NCBI GenBank assembly: GCA_964453665.1
Contig: CAYVQT010000004.1
Span: 1-64,000, forward strand
Direction: 5' to 3'
DNA from: DAOUTY01 sp964453665
GTDB taxonomy: Bacteria; Chloroflexota; Dehalococcoidia; SZUA-161
DNA length: 64,000 nt
Each line of letters begins with the position of its first letter. Position 1 is the first letter of the stretch. The position numbers and the translations under genes are program-made. Below are positions 18,366-25,037 of the stretch, one piece after another. The notes beneath the pieces were generated by a model. It was not told the DNA's origin. It did not search any database and saw only the letters and a program-made list of their open reading frames with translations.

Positions 18366-20336
18366 ATGCCACCATTTAAAATCGTCTCCGATTTCGGGCT
18401 TACGGGCGACCAGCCCCAGGCGGTGGACAAGCTCGTCGATGGGCTAAAACAGGGCCACGGGCAGCAGACGCTTCTCGGCGTGACCGGAAGCGGCAAGACC
18501 TTCACTATGGCCAACGTCATCGAGCGCGTCCAGCGCCCCACGCTGGTCATTGCCCACAACAAGACTCTCGCCGCCCAGCTATGCTCCGAGTTCCGCGACT
18601 TCTTCCCCGATAACGCCGTGGAGTACTTCGTCAGCTACTACGACTACTACCAGCCGGAGGCCTATATACCACGCACCGACACCTACATCGAGAAGGAGAT
18701 AGATATCAACGACGAGATAGACAAGCTGCGCCACGCCGCCACCCGCTCCCTCTTTACCAGACGCGACGTGGTCATCGTAGCGTCGGTGTCCTGCATTTAC
18801 GGTTTAGGAGACCCTGACGAGTACTACGGCTTCGTGGTGAGCCTCTCAAAGGGAGAGAAACGGAACCGGGACCGGCTCGCCCGTCAACTGGTTGACATGC
18901 AGTACGAGCGCAACGACATCGACTTTACGCGGGGACGCTTCCGCATAAGAGGGGATACCTTGGAGATACAGCCCGCTTACGAGGAGCTGGCGGTACGAGT
19001 CCAGTTCTTTGGCGACGAGGTCGAGCGCATCCTGGAGATAGACCCGCTCACGGGAGAGCTCCTCGCCGATCGCGAGCAATTAGAGATATACCCCGCCAAG
19101 CACTTCGTTACCTCATACGACAAGCTGATGGCCGCTATCGCCGACATACAGGTCGAGATGGGGGAGAGGGTCGCCGAGCTCAAGGGCCAGGGCAAGCTGC
19201 TCGAGGCGCAGAGGCTGGAGGCGCGCACCAACTACGATATCGAGATGCTGCGCGAGGTGGGCTACTGCACGGCGGTGGAGAACTACTCACGCCACCTCGC
19301 CCGCAGAGCCCCGGAAAGCAGGCCGTGGACGCTCCTGGACTACTTCCCCGACGATTTCCTGCTCTTCGTCGACGAATCACACATGGCGCTGCCCCAGGTC
19401 AGGGGCATGTACCACGGCGACCGCTCCCGCAAGGAGACCCTTGTTGAGTACGGCTTCCGCCTGCCCTCGGCGCTGGATAACAGGCCGCTGAACTTCGGCG
19501 AGTTCGAGGACCTCATCAACCAGGTTATATACGTCTCGGCCACTCCGGGGCCCTATGAGTACGAGCACAGCGTTCAGGTGGTGGAGCAGGTTGTGCGACC
19601 CACCGGACTCCTCGACCCCACGGTCGAGGTCAAGCCCACAAAAGGACAGGTCGATGACCTCCTCGACCAGATAAAGACCAGAACCGACCGCGGCGAGCGC
19701 TGCCTGGTCACCACCCTGACCAAGAGGATGGCTGAGCAGCTTGCCGATTACCTTATCGAGATGGGCATAAAGACCCACTACCTCCACTCGGAGATAGATA
19801 CGCTGGAGCGGGTGGAGATTCTGCGCGACCTGCGCCTGGGCGTCTACGACGTTGTGGTGGGCATCAACCTGCTGCGCGAGGGGCTCGACCTGCCCGAGGT
19901 GAGCCTTGTCGCCATCCTCGACGCCGACAAGCAGGGTTACCTCAGGTCATGGGGGGCTCTCATCCAGACAATGGGCCGCGCCGCCCGCCACATCGAAGGG
20001 CATGTCATAATGTACGCCGACACGGTTACCGACTCCATGAGGCGCGCGATAGACGAGACCGACCGCCGCCGCAAAATTCAGGAGGCTTATAACCTCGAGC
20101 ACGGCATAACCCCGCAGGGCATCAGGAAAGCGATAAGGGGCATCACCGACCAGCTTAAGGCAGTCGCCGAGACGCGCGCCCCGTACACCGTGGACGCCGC
20201 CATCCCTAAAGATGAGATAGCACGCCTGATTAAGAACCTCGAACACCAGATGAAAGCGGCGGCCAAGAACCTTGAATACGAGAAGGCGGCCCTTCTTAGA
20301 GACCAGATCGTAGACCTGAGGAGAGAGCTGGTTTAG
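18366..20336 (+). CDS. uvrB: Excinuclease ABC subunit B
   Basis: UvrB is the damage-verifying helicase-like subunit of nucleotide excision repair. The 656-residue protein has Walker A GVTGSGKTFT, the beta-hairpin YYDYYQPEAYIP, the DEAH-like box VDESHMALPQ, motif VI region QTMGRAARH, and a C-terminal UVR domain that contacts UvrC (KNLEYEKAALLRDQI). It is complete. It starts 2 bp after the NDT-TPR stop, has no promoter of its own that I can see, and has only a weak ribosome-binding site, so its expression probably depends on reading through the upstream genes. The gene is much richer in G and C at third positions than the window average. Confidence 0.97.
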   Translation: MPPFKIVSDFGLTGDQPQAVDKLVDGLKQGHGQQTLLGVTGSGKTFTMANVIERVQRPTLVIAHNKTLAAQLCSEFRDFFPDNAVEYFVSYYDYYQPEAYIPRTDTYIEKEIDINDEIDKLRHAATRSLFTRRDVVIVASVSCIYGLGDPDEYYGFVVSLSKGEKRNRDRLARQLVDMQYERNDIDFTRGRFRIRGDTLEIQPAYEELAVRVQFFGDEVERILEIDPLTGELLADREQLEIYPAKHFVTSYDKLMAAIADIQVEMGERVAELKGQGKLLEAQRLEARTNYDIEMLREVGYCTAVENYSRHLARRAPESRPWTLLDYFPDDFLLFVDESHMALPQVRGMYHGDRSRKETLVEYGFRLPSALDNRPLNFGEFEDLINQVIYVSATPGPYEYEHSVQVVEQVVRPTGLLDPTVEVKPTKGQVDDLLDQIKTRTDRGERCLVTTLTKRMAEQLADYLIEMGIKTHYLHSEIDTLERVEILRDLRLGVYDVVVGINLLREGLDLPEVSLVAILDADKQGYLRSWGALIQTMGRAARHIEGHVIMYADTVTDSMRRAIDETDRRRKIQEAYNLEHGITPQGIRKAIRGITDQLKAVAETRAPYTVDAAIPKDEIARLIKNLEHQMKAAAKNLEYEKAALLRDQIVDLRRELV

Positions 20337-20367
20337 AGATAAGGCAAACATAAGAATTTATGCGGTT

Positions 20368-20444
20368 CTCCCTCCCGCAAGGGGAGGGAGTTAGAGGGAG
20401 GGGGCAGTTCACCCTCACCTAACCTCTCCCGTCAAGGGAGAGGT
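20368..20444. repeat. Pair of GC-rich hairpin repeats upstream of the DUF559 gene
   Basis: The first hairpin is CTCCCTCCC-gcaa-GGGGAGGGAG (20368-20390), followed by TTAGAGGGAGGGGG. The second is ACCTCTCCC-gtcaa-GGGAGAGGT (20422-20444). Both units recur after the DUF559 gene, so these are short dispersed palindromic repeats rather than a single terminator. Confidence 0.85.
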
Positions 20445-20463
20445 ACATTTAGAGTAGAAAATT

Positions 20464-20808
20464 ATGAAAGGACAGAGGCCAACTTTTATCGCCCGAAAGC
20501 TACGTCAGAATCAAACTGACGCTGAGGGTCTACTTTGGATGAGGATGAGGAACAATCAGCTAGAAGGCGCTAAGTTCAGACGACAACAACCTATAGGTTC
20601 ATACATCGTTGATTTTATAAGCTTTGAGCGAAAGCTTGTAATTGAAATCGACGGCGGTCAGCATAATGAGAAGGAATCTCGGGAAAGGGATCATGATAGG
20701 ACAACCTGGCTTGAGAATAGAGGCTATCATGTACTGAGGTTCTGGAATAACGATATTCTTACGAATATCGAGGGTGTTCTGGAAAGGATAGGTGAAGTTC
20801 TAGGATGA
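20464..20808 (+). CDS. DUF559-domain (Vsr-like) endonuclease-fold protein
   Basis: The 114-residue protein is a complete DUF559 domain: ARKLRQNQTDAEGLLW, FRRQQPIGSYIVDF, KLVIEIDGGQH, then GYHVLRFWNNDIL. The D...ExDG pattern is the PD-(D/E)xK core shared with Vsr mismatch nickase and restriction-type nucleases. These small genes are scattered in many bacteria and their biological role is unknown. This copy sits alone between clusters of palindromic repeats (20368-20444, 20815-20873, 20996-21076). That arrangement, with codon use unlike uvrB, suggests a mobile or recently acquired unit. There is no obvious ribosome-binding site (AGTAGAAAATT before the ATG). Confidence 0.88.
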   Translation: MKGQRPTFIARKLRQNQTDAEGLLWMRMRNNQLEGAKFRRQQPIGSYIVDFISFERKLVIEIDGGQHNEKESRERDHDRTTWLENRGYHVLRFWNNDILTNIEGVLERIGEVLG

Positions 20809-20814
20809 AGTTTC

Positions 20815-20873
20815 ACCCTTACCTAACCTCTCCCGTTCGGCTGAGCTCACGGCCGAAGCCGTCAAGGGAGAGG
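20815..20873. repeat. Hairpin repeat interrupted by a second palindrome, downstream of DUF559
   Basis: The CCTCTCCC ... GGGAGAGG stem of the upstream repeat is present again (20827-20834 with 20866-20873). Here its GTCAA loop is split by an extra block containing its own stem TTCGGC ... GCCGAA (20836-20841 with 20852-20857). The flanking bases CACCCTTACCTAA also match the upstream unit (CACCCTCACCTAA). Confidence 0.85.
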
Positions 20874-20995
20874 AATATGCGATAGGATTTTCGCCAAGCA
20901 TTAATATCAAACATAGATTACCGATAAAGGTATTATTAAAGAGCCTTAAATAGAAAGAGGCTTGTAAATATTTTTCGCTTTCCTACCTACTCTTG

Positions 20996-21076
20996 CAGAA
21001 GGGAGTTAGAGGGAGCGGTAGATAGAGAGTCTTACTGTCCTCCCTCCCTTGGCGGGAGGGAGTTAGAGGGAGGGGG
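20996..21076. repeat. Further GC-rich palindromic repeats
   Basis: A partial copy (GGGAGTTAGAGGGAG near 21001-21015) is followed by a complete hairpin CTCCCTCCC-ttggc-GGGAGGGAG (21040-21062) and TTAGAGGGAGGGGG. This repeats the unit found at 20368-20390 plus its tail. The stretch from 20874 to 20995 is AT-rich with nothing else recognisable. Confidence 0.8.
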
Positions 21077-21083
21077 AAGGTCA

Positions 21084-21230
21084 TTGGAAGAGGATAAGAC
21101 CAGACAGGAGAGACGCGAGGAGCGGCAGCGTAAGAGCAGATATAAGATGCTTAAGCACGGACGGGGCCTCGTCCGTGTGTATAAGGACGCCATACTCAAA
21201 CGAATCGGGAAAGGAAATAAAAAGGCATAG
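21084..21230 (+). CDS. Small basic protein, 48 residues, unknown
   Basis: A TTG-started frame of 48 residues begins 3 bases after GGGGGAAGG, which would act as a ribosome-binding site. The product is very basic and helical: MEEDKTRQERREERQRK, then KMLKHGRGLVRVYKDAILKRIGKGNKKA. The second half could be an amphipathic helix. I do not recognise a family. It lies between repeats and the deacetylase-like gene, and its ribosome-binding site is formed by the end of a repeat unit. It may be a real mini-protein or a chance frame. Confidence 0.4.
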   Translation: MEEDKTRQERREERQRKSRYKMLKHGRGLVRVYKDAILKRIGKGNKKA

Positions 21231-21240
21231 CGTTTGAAAT

Positions 21241-21268
21241 GAGATTCTTCGCTACGCTCAGAATGACA
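21241..21268. repeat. Dispersed TTCTTCGCTACGCTCAGAATGACA-type repeat
   Basis: The 28-base segment matches a short interspersed repeat that I recall from many bacterial genomes (reverse complement: TGTCATTCTGAGCG...GAAGAATCTC). It sits just upstream of the deacetylase-like gene's ribosome-binding site. Identification is from memory of the motif only. Confidence 0.55.
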
Positions 21269-21286
21269 CAGGGGTAAGGAGAGCAT

Positions 21287-22108
21287 TTGAAGAGAACTGG
21301 TATCTTTTTTCTCTACCTGATCGGAGAGCGTCTTAATGACTTCCCCGAAGAGCTTGCGGGTATACTGGACAGACCCAATATCAGCTTCTATGAAGCCTTC
21401 TACGAGCTCACGCCGACGCCCGAGGAGCTGCTCCTGAAAGTCCACACGCCTCAAATGATAGAGAGTGTTAAACAGACCATCTACTACGAGACAGCCCTTT
21501 ACTCAACGGGCGGCACAGTACAGGCTGCGGAGCGAATATGGCGCAGCGAGATAGACAACGCCTTCGTTTTTACGGGTACCGGCGACCACCACGCCGGGAG
21601 GGATTACTTCGGCGGCGGCTGTCACTTCAACGGAGCAGCGCTGGCTATAGCTAAACTGAGGGGAGAGTTCGGGGCGAGGAGATTCGCCATACTCGATACC
21701 GACTCTCATCACGGAGACGGCACCAGGGACATATTCAAGGATGATAAAGACGTTCTCCACATCTGCCTCTGCGGCTATGACCACGACGATGGCACCAACG
21801 TGGATGTTGCTGTCCCTTACTCCATCACCGACGAGCGATATCTGGGCATACTGGAAGCCGAGTTTACCCCCCGGATTGCTGATTTCAGGCCGGAGATAAT
21901 ATTCTGGGAGTTCGGCTATGACGCCACCAGCGGTGATTACGGGAGCAAAGGGCTGTCCATTGACTGTCACCCGCAGATAGCCGGAATTGTGCGTCGGGCA
22001 GCTGATAGCGTATGCCGTGGAAGGGCGGTTGCCATTCTCTGCGGCGGCAGCAGGCGTGACATAGCCCGATACTGCATCCCGAGAGTCATAAACCGCTTTT
22101 CGGAATGA
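21287..22108 (+). CDS. Histone-deacetylase-fold protein, divergent
   Basis: The protein has the arginase/deacetylase core: GTGDHHA (His101-His102), GGGCHFNGAALAI, the metal-binding DTDSHHGDGTRDIF (Asp139, His141) and FGYDATSGDYGS (Asp212). The zinc site therefore appears intact. The GGGY motif that supplies the catalytic tyrosine in HDACs reads CGGSRRD here, so Tyr is replaced by Ser255. The N-terminal HPE-type segment is also absent and the protein is short (273 residues). Bacterial relatives remove acetyl groups from polyamines, acetoin-related substrates or proteins. The substrate here is unknown and activity may be altered. The start TTG has AAGGAG 5 bases upstream. Confidence 0.82.
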   Translation: MKRTGIFFLYLIGERLNDFPEELAGILDRPNISFYEAFYELTPTPEELLLKVHTPQMIESVKQTIYYETALYSTGGTVQAAERIWRSEIDNAFVFTGTGDHHAGRDYFGGGCHFNGAALAIAKLRGEFGARRFAILDTDSHHGDGTRDIFKDDKDVLHICLCGYDHDDGTNVDVAVPYSITDERYLGILEAEFTPRIADFRPEIIFWEFGYDATSGDYGSKGLSIDCHPQIAGIVRRAADSVCRGRAVAILCGGSRRDIARYCIPRVINRFSE

Positions 22109-22155
22109 GTCCGGTTATCTCCAAAAATGACCAGTAGATATATATCATTTGGGCG

Positions 22156-22185
22156 TTGAGCGCTGGCTGTCTCATATGCTATAAT
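22156..22185 (+). promoter_or_regulatory. Promoter of the ATP synthase operon
   Basis: TTGAGC (22156-22161) and a perfect TATAAT (22180-22185) are spaced by 18 bp. The predicted start near 22192 leaves only about 10 bases before the first gene, so its message is nearly leaderless. Confidence 0.75.
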
Positions 22186-22203
22186 CTCTAAGGCTGTCTG
22201 GTG

Positions 22204-22446
22204 ATGGGGAAAAGATGGGCTGATGTATTCAGATTCGTAGGAATCGGATGGTATATAGCTGTCTGCATACTCTTAGGAGCACTGGGCGGACGTTGGATAG
22301 GGCAGCAGCTTGATTTCAGCAGCAGCGATGTCATATTCACCATCCTGGGATTGTTCTTAGGCCTGATAGTGGCCTTCTTGGGCATCTACCGCATGGTCAA
22401 GGCGATTGTATCCAATAAGGAAAATAAGGGTGAGGAAAATAGCTAG
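22204..22446 (+). CDS. atpZ: AtpZ/AtpI-like protein, first gene of the ATP synthase operon
   Basis: This 80-residue protein has two membrane helices (about residues 12-32 and 42-62) with a short polar loop, GRWIGQQLDFSSSD. Its position at the head of the operon is typical of AtpZ/AtpI, which helps assemble the c-ring and may carry Mg2+ or Ca2+. The glycine-rich first helix (ILLGALGGRWIG) fits the family. The ATG at 22204 directly follows a GTG at 22201, so either could be used. Only about ten bases of leader follow the promoter. Its stop overlaps the atpB GTG start by one base. Confidence 0.8.
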   Translation: MGKRWADVFRFVGIGWYIAVCILLGALGGRWIGQQLDFSSSDVIFTILGLFLGLIVAFLGIYRMVKAIVSNKENKGEENS

Positions 22447-23405
22447 TGCCTAAACTCGGTCTGAAGAGCAAAGTGGCAATCGGGCTTGTTCTTGCTCTTC
22501 TATTGATCGTAATTGGCGGGCTCTTTTTCCCCGTCCATCAGCCTGGAGTCCATCTTTCCTCTAATTACGGCGGCACTGCGCCCGATCCATTTTACAAACT
22601 GGGTCCCATCTATATTACCAATACACTCATCACCACGTGGTTAACCATCGTTGTCCTGGTCGGTCTCTTTTACCTGGCTACCCGCAGGATGAAGCTTGTC
22701 CCCAGAGGACTGCAGAACATGGTGGAGACAGCAATTGAGGTATTGCTCGGTTTCGTCGAGGGGGTAGCAGGCAAGGAGAACGGGCGCAGGTTCTTTCCTG
22801 TGTTAGCAACAATCTTTCTATATGTGCTCTTTAACGCCTGGTTGGGGCTGCTTCCCATCTTTAATTTTATCGGAACCGGTGAGACGGGTACGGCATCCGG
22901 CGCATTCTTCGGCGATTACAGCGGTTTTATAGTTCATACCGCGCTCTTTCGCGCCGCCAACACCGACATCAATGTCCCGCTTATGCTGGCGCTGGTATCA
23001 TTCATCAGCGTTGAGTACTGGGGATTTACCTCACTCGGCGTCCGCCACTATGCGGGCAAATTTCTGAGATTTCGGCAGTTTATCCAGGGTATTGGCTATC
23101 TTTTAAAGGGCCGTGTCAAGTCCGCCTTGAGTGCCATATTGTTCGGCGCTATCGACATCTTCGTAGGTGCCCTTGAACTGCTCAGCGAGTTTGTACGTAT
23201 CATCAGCTTCACCTTCCGTCTCTTCGGTAATATGACCGCTGGCGAGGTATTGCTGTTGATGATGGCTTTCCTAATCCCCTGGATTGTTGCTATACCGTTC
23301 TACGGTCTGGAGATACTCCTCGGGGCTATACAGGCACTCATATTCTGTGCATTGACGCTGGTATTTGCGACCATGGCGGTCACCCCGCACGAATCAGAAC
23401 ATTAG
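22446..23405 (+). CDS. atpB: F1Fo ATP synthase Fo subunit a
   Basis: Subunit a forms the proton half-channels beside the c-ring. The essential arginine helix is seen as SFTFRLFGNMTAGEVLL, and the last helices (LIPWIVAIPFYGLEILLGAIQALIF) are standard. At 319 residues it is longer than the roughly 240-270 usual for bacteria. The extra length lies in a periplasm-side insertion (residues about 30-55) and a loop with YAGKFLRFRQFIQGIGYLLKGRVK before the Arg helix. GTG start, overlapping the previous stop, with GAGG upstream. Confidence 0.95.
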   Translation: MPKLGLKSKVAIGLVLALLLIVIGGLFFPVHQPGVHLSSNYGGTAPDPFYKLGPIYITNTLITTWLTIVVLVGLFYLATRRMKLVPRGLQNMVETAIEVLLGFVEGVAGKENGRRFFPVLATIFLYVLFNAWLGLLPIFNFIGTGETGTASGAFFGDYSGFIVHTALFRAANTDINVPLMLALVSFISVEYWGFTSLGVRHYAGKFLRFRQFIQGIGYLLKGRVKSALSAILFGAIDIFVGALELLSEFVRIISFTFRLFGNMTAGEVLLLMMAFLIPWIVAIPFYGLEILLGAIQALIFCALTLVFATMAVTPHESEH

Positions 23406-23431
23406 AATCTCAAGGAAAGGGGTTGTGAGAA

Positions 23432-23659
23432 ATGGACGCTGAAGCAATGAAAATGCTGGGCGCAGGGCTGGCTATGGGGCTGGGTGCCCTGGGGCCGGGG
23501 ATCGGAATCGGCATTCTGGGCTATGGAGCTATGCAGGCGCTGGGCCGAAACCCCGAGGCCAGAGGGCCGATTATGACCAACATGATCCTGGCCATCGCTT
23601 TCGCTGAAGCCATTGGCATTTACGCCCTGATTGTAGCTATCATTCTCGGTATGCTTTAG
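23432..23659 (+). CDS. atpE: F1Fo ATP synthase Fo subunit c
   Basis: This 75-residue hairpin forms the rotor ring. Helix 1 is glycine-rich (GLGALGPGIGIGILG), the loop is ALGRNPEA, and helix 2 has the ion-carrying Glu in AIAFAEAIGIYALI. The residues that mark Na+-binding rings (a Gln in helix 1 and Ser/Thr next to the Glu) are not present, so proton coupling is more likely. AAAGGGG lies upstream of the ATG. The gap to atpF (23660-23889) holds an extra small ORF. Confidence 0.97.
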   Translation: MDAEAMKMLGAGLAMGLGALGPGIGIGILGYGAMQALGRNPEARGPIMTNMILAIAFAEAIGIYALIVAIILGML

Positions 23660-23685
23660 GCCGGGAGACAGAAGGAGGCACAGTT

Positions 23686-23802
23686 ATGCAGGACGAAGGC
23701 CTACCTCCGTTCATCGCAGTTCTAGCTTCAACTGCACTCATTATTGGGGTTATTGTCGCAGGGATTATCCTGGGCGCTGTCCTCATCATAGCAGGCAGCT
23801 AA
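23686..23802 (+). CDS. 38-residue single-helix membrane protein inside the ATP synthase operon
   Basis: An ATG preceded by GAAGGAGG (6 bases away) opens a 38-codon frame: MQDEGLPPFIAV followed by one long hydrophobic helix (residues about 9-36) ending in AGS. The ribosome-binding site is the best in the operon. The frame fills most of the unusually long atpE-atpF gap. I know of no standard ATP synthase subunit of this size at this place. It may be a small Fo-associated subunit or assembly factor. Its existence is inferred from the start signal, length and hydrophobic pattern. Confidence 0.65.
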   Translation: MQDEGLPPFIAVLASTALIIGVIVAGIILGAVLIIAGS

Positions 23803-23889
23803 CCGCAATCTATATTTTTATAGACATCGCGGCCTGGCTATTCGAGGAGCAGGCAGTTGTTACCCAGGCTAAACAAAGGGAGTCGCGCA

Positions 23890-24462
23890 ATGATGTATCT
23901 TATCGGCCTTGCCTTTGCCATTATCTCGCTTTCGCTGCTGCTGAGCGGCTGTGACGCGATGGGAGAACTCGGCATAAACTGGCATGGTCTGCTTGGGCAA
24001 TTTATAAGCTTCGGCATTCTATTAGCACTTCTCTTTATTATCGGATACAAGCCAATAACGAAGATGCTCGATGAACGATCCCAGCGTATCAAGGAAAGCA
24101 TGGATCAAGCCGATTTCATAAAGCAGGAAACCGCCAAAACCGAGCAGATGGTACAGGAGCAACTCGCGCAAGCACGCAAGCAGGGGCAGGACCTCGTGGC
24201 CCAGGCGGAGCAGATCGGCGAGAGGCTCAAAGAAGAAGCCAGACAGCAAGCCAGGCTTGATGCCGAGGCCATTGTTGCCAGAGCACGGAGCGAAATCAAG
24301 GCCGAGAACGAAGAGGCCATTGCCCAACTGCGTAAGGAGTTCGTCGATGTAGCCATTCAGGCTGCGGAGAAGGTGATTAACAGGGCGCTGGATAAGGAAG
24401 CCCATCGACAGCTCATTGAAGAGACATTGAGAGAGAGCAGGGACCTGAAGGAGGAAGGCTAG
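23890..24462 (+). CDS. atpF: F1Fo ATP synthase Fo subunit b, predicted lipoprotein
   Basis: Subunit b is the peripheral stalk. A membrane helix (LLGQFISFGILLALLFIIGY) is followed by a long charged coiled coil (about residues 70-175) with KPITKMLDERSQRIKESMD, as in the family. From ATG 23890, which has AAAGGGAG 7 bases upstream, the protein begins with a signal-peptide-like stretch ending in a lipobox LSGC (Cys21). The mature protein would then start with a lipid-modified cysteine ahead of the usual membrane helix. This extra N-terminal element is unusual for subunit b. Its stop overlaps the atpH GTG. Confidence 0.93.
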   Translation: MMYLIGLAFAIISLSLLLSGCDAMGELGINWHGLLGQFISFGILLALLFIIGYKPITKMLDERSQRIKESMDQADFIKQETAKTEQMVQEQLAQARKQGQDLVAQAEQIGERLKEEARQQARLDAEAIVARARSEIKAENEEAIAQLRKEFVDVAIQAAEKVINRALDKEAHRQLIEETLRESRDLKEEG

Positions 24463-24998
24463 TGGCAGCAGTCGGCTCCGCTAAGCGATATGCTCAGGCA
24501 GTATTTCAAATCGCCCTGGAAAACAATGAGGTTGGTAAATGGCGGTCTGAACTGGAGACCATTGCCGCTACCCTGGGAGACCCCCAATTGACAGCAATTC
24601 TTGAGGACCCGAAAGTGCATCTCAACAATAAAATTCAACTAATCAATGAATGCCTTCCGGGGATAAGCCAGCTTGCCTTAAACTTCGCCTACCTCATCGC
24701 TGCAAAGCAGGTGCTCGGTATACTGAGCCAGATCGCAGTCGAATACAACAGCATGGCTGACAGCCACGAGGGACTGGATCATGCTAACGTGGTTACAGCT
24801 ATAGCCCTCGGTGATGCGGATAAGGAAAGTCTTGCCGCTCATCTGGCCACGATAACCGGCAAACAGGTATCACTCGACACTGAAGTAGACCCATCCATAA
24901 TAGGTGGCTTCGTTGCCAGAATTGGCGACAGGTTGATAGATGGCAGCACGAAGGCAAGGCTCGAGTTACTGAGGAAGAAATTGATCGAAGCAGCGTAG
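24462..24998 (+). CDS. atpH: F1Fo ATP synthase F1 subunit delta
   Basis: Subunit delta links the peripheral stalk to the top of F1. The N-terminal domain (SAKRYAQAVFQIALE) and the C-terminal signature (PSIIGGFVARIGDRLIDGSTKARLELLRKKL) are both clear. The 178-residue length is standard. The GTG start overlaps the atpF stop by one base (TAGTG), with GGAGGAAGG upstream, so the two are translationally coupled. atpA follows after 39 bp. Confidence 0.95.
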   Translation: MAAVGSAKRYAQAVFQIALENNEVGKWRSELETIAATLGDPQLTAILEDPKVHLNNKIQLINECLPGISQLALNFAYLIAAKQVLGILSQIAVEYNSMADSHEGLDHANVVTAIALGDADKESLAAHLATITGKQVSLDTEVDPSIIGGFVARIGDRLIDGSTKARLELLRKKLIEAA

Positions 24999-25037
24999 GA
25001 CTGGTACCCGGATAACACTAGTAAAGGAGTAATACCC

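Noticed and set aside
20900..20990. Terminator AGCCT...AGGCT followed by AT-rich DNA after DUF559
   Set aside because: The stem is only about five base pairs and the T-run is distant, so I did not list it.
20368..21076. Repeats as a CRISPR array
   Set aside because: Units are short GC-rich hairpins of two kinds with irregular spacing and no spacers of constant length, and there are no cas genes.
21032..21454. 140-residue minus-strand frame over the repeats (contains CHSERSEESHF)
   Set aside because: It is made of the dispersed repeats and the antisense of the deacetylase-like gene. This translation is a common artefact of the interspersed repeat.
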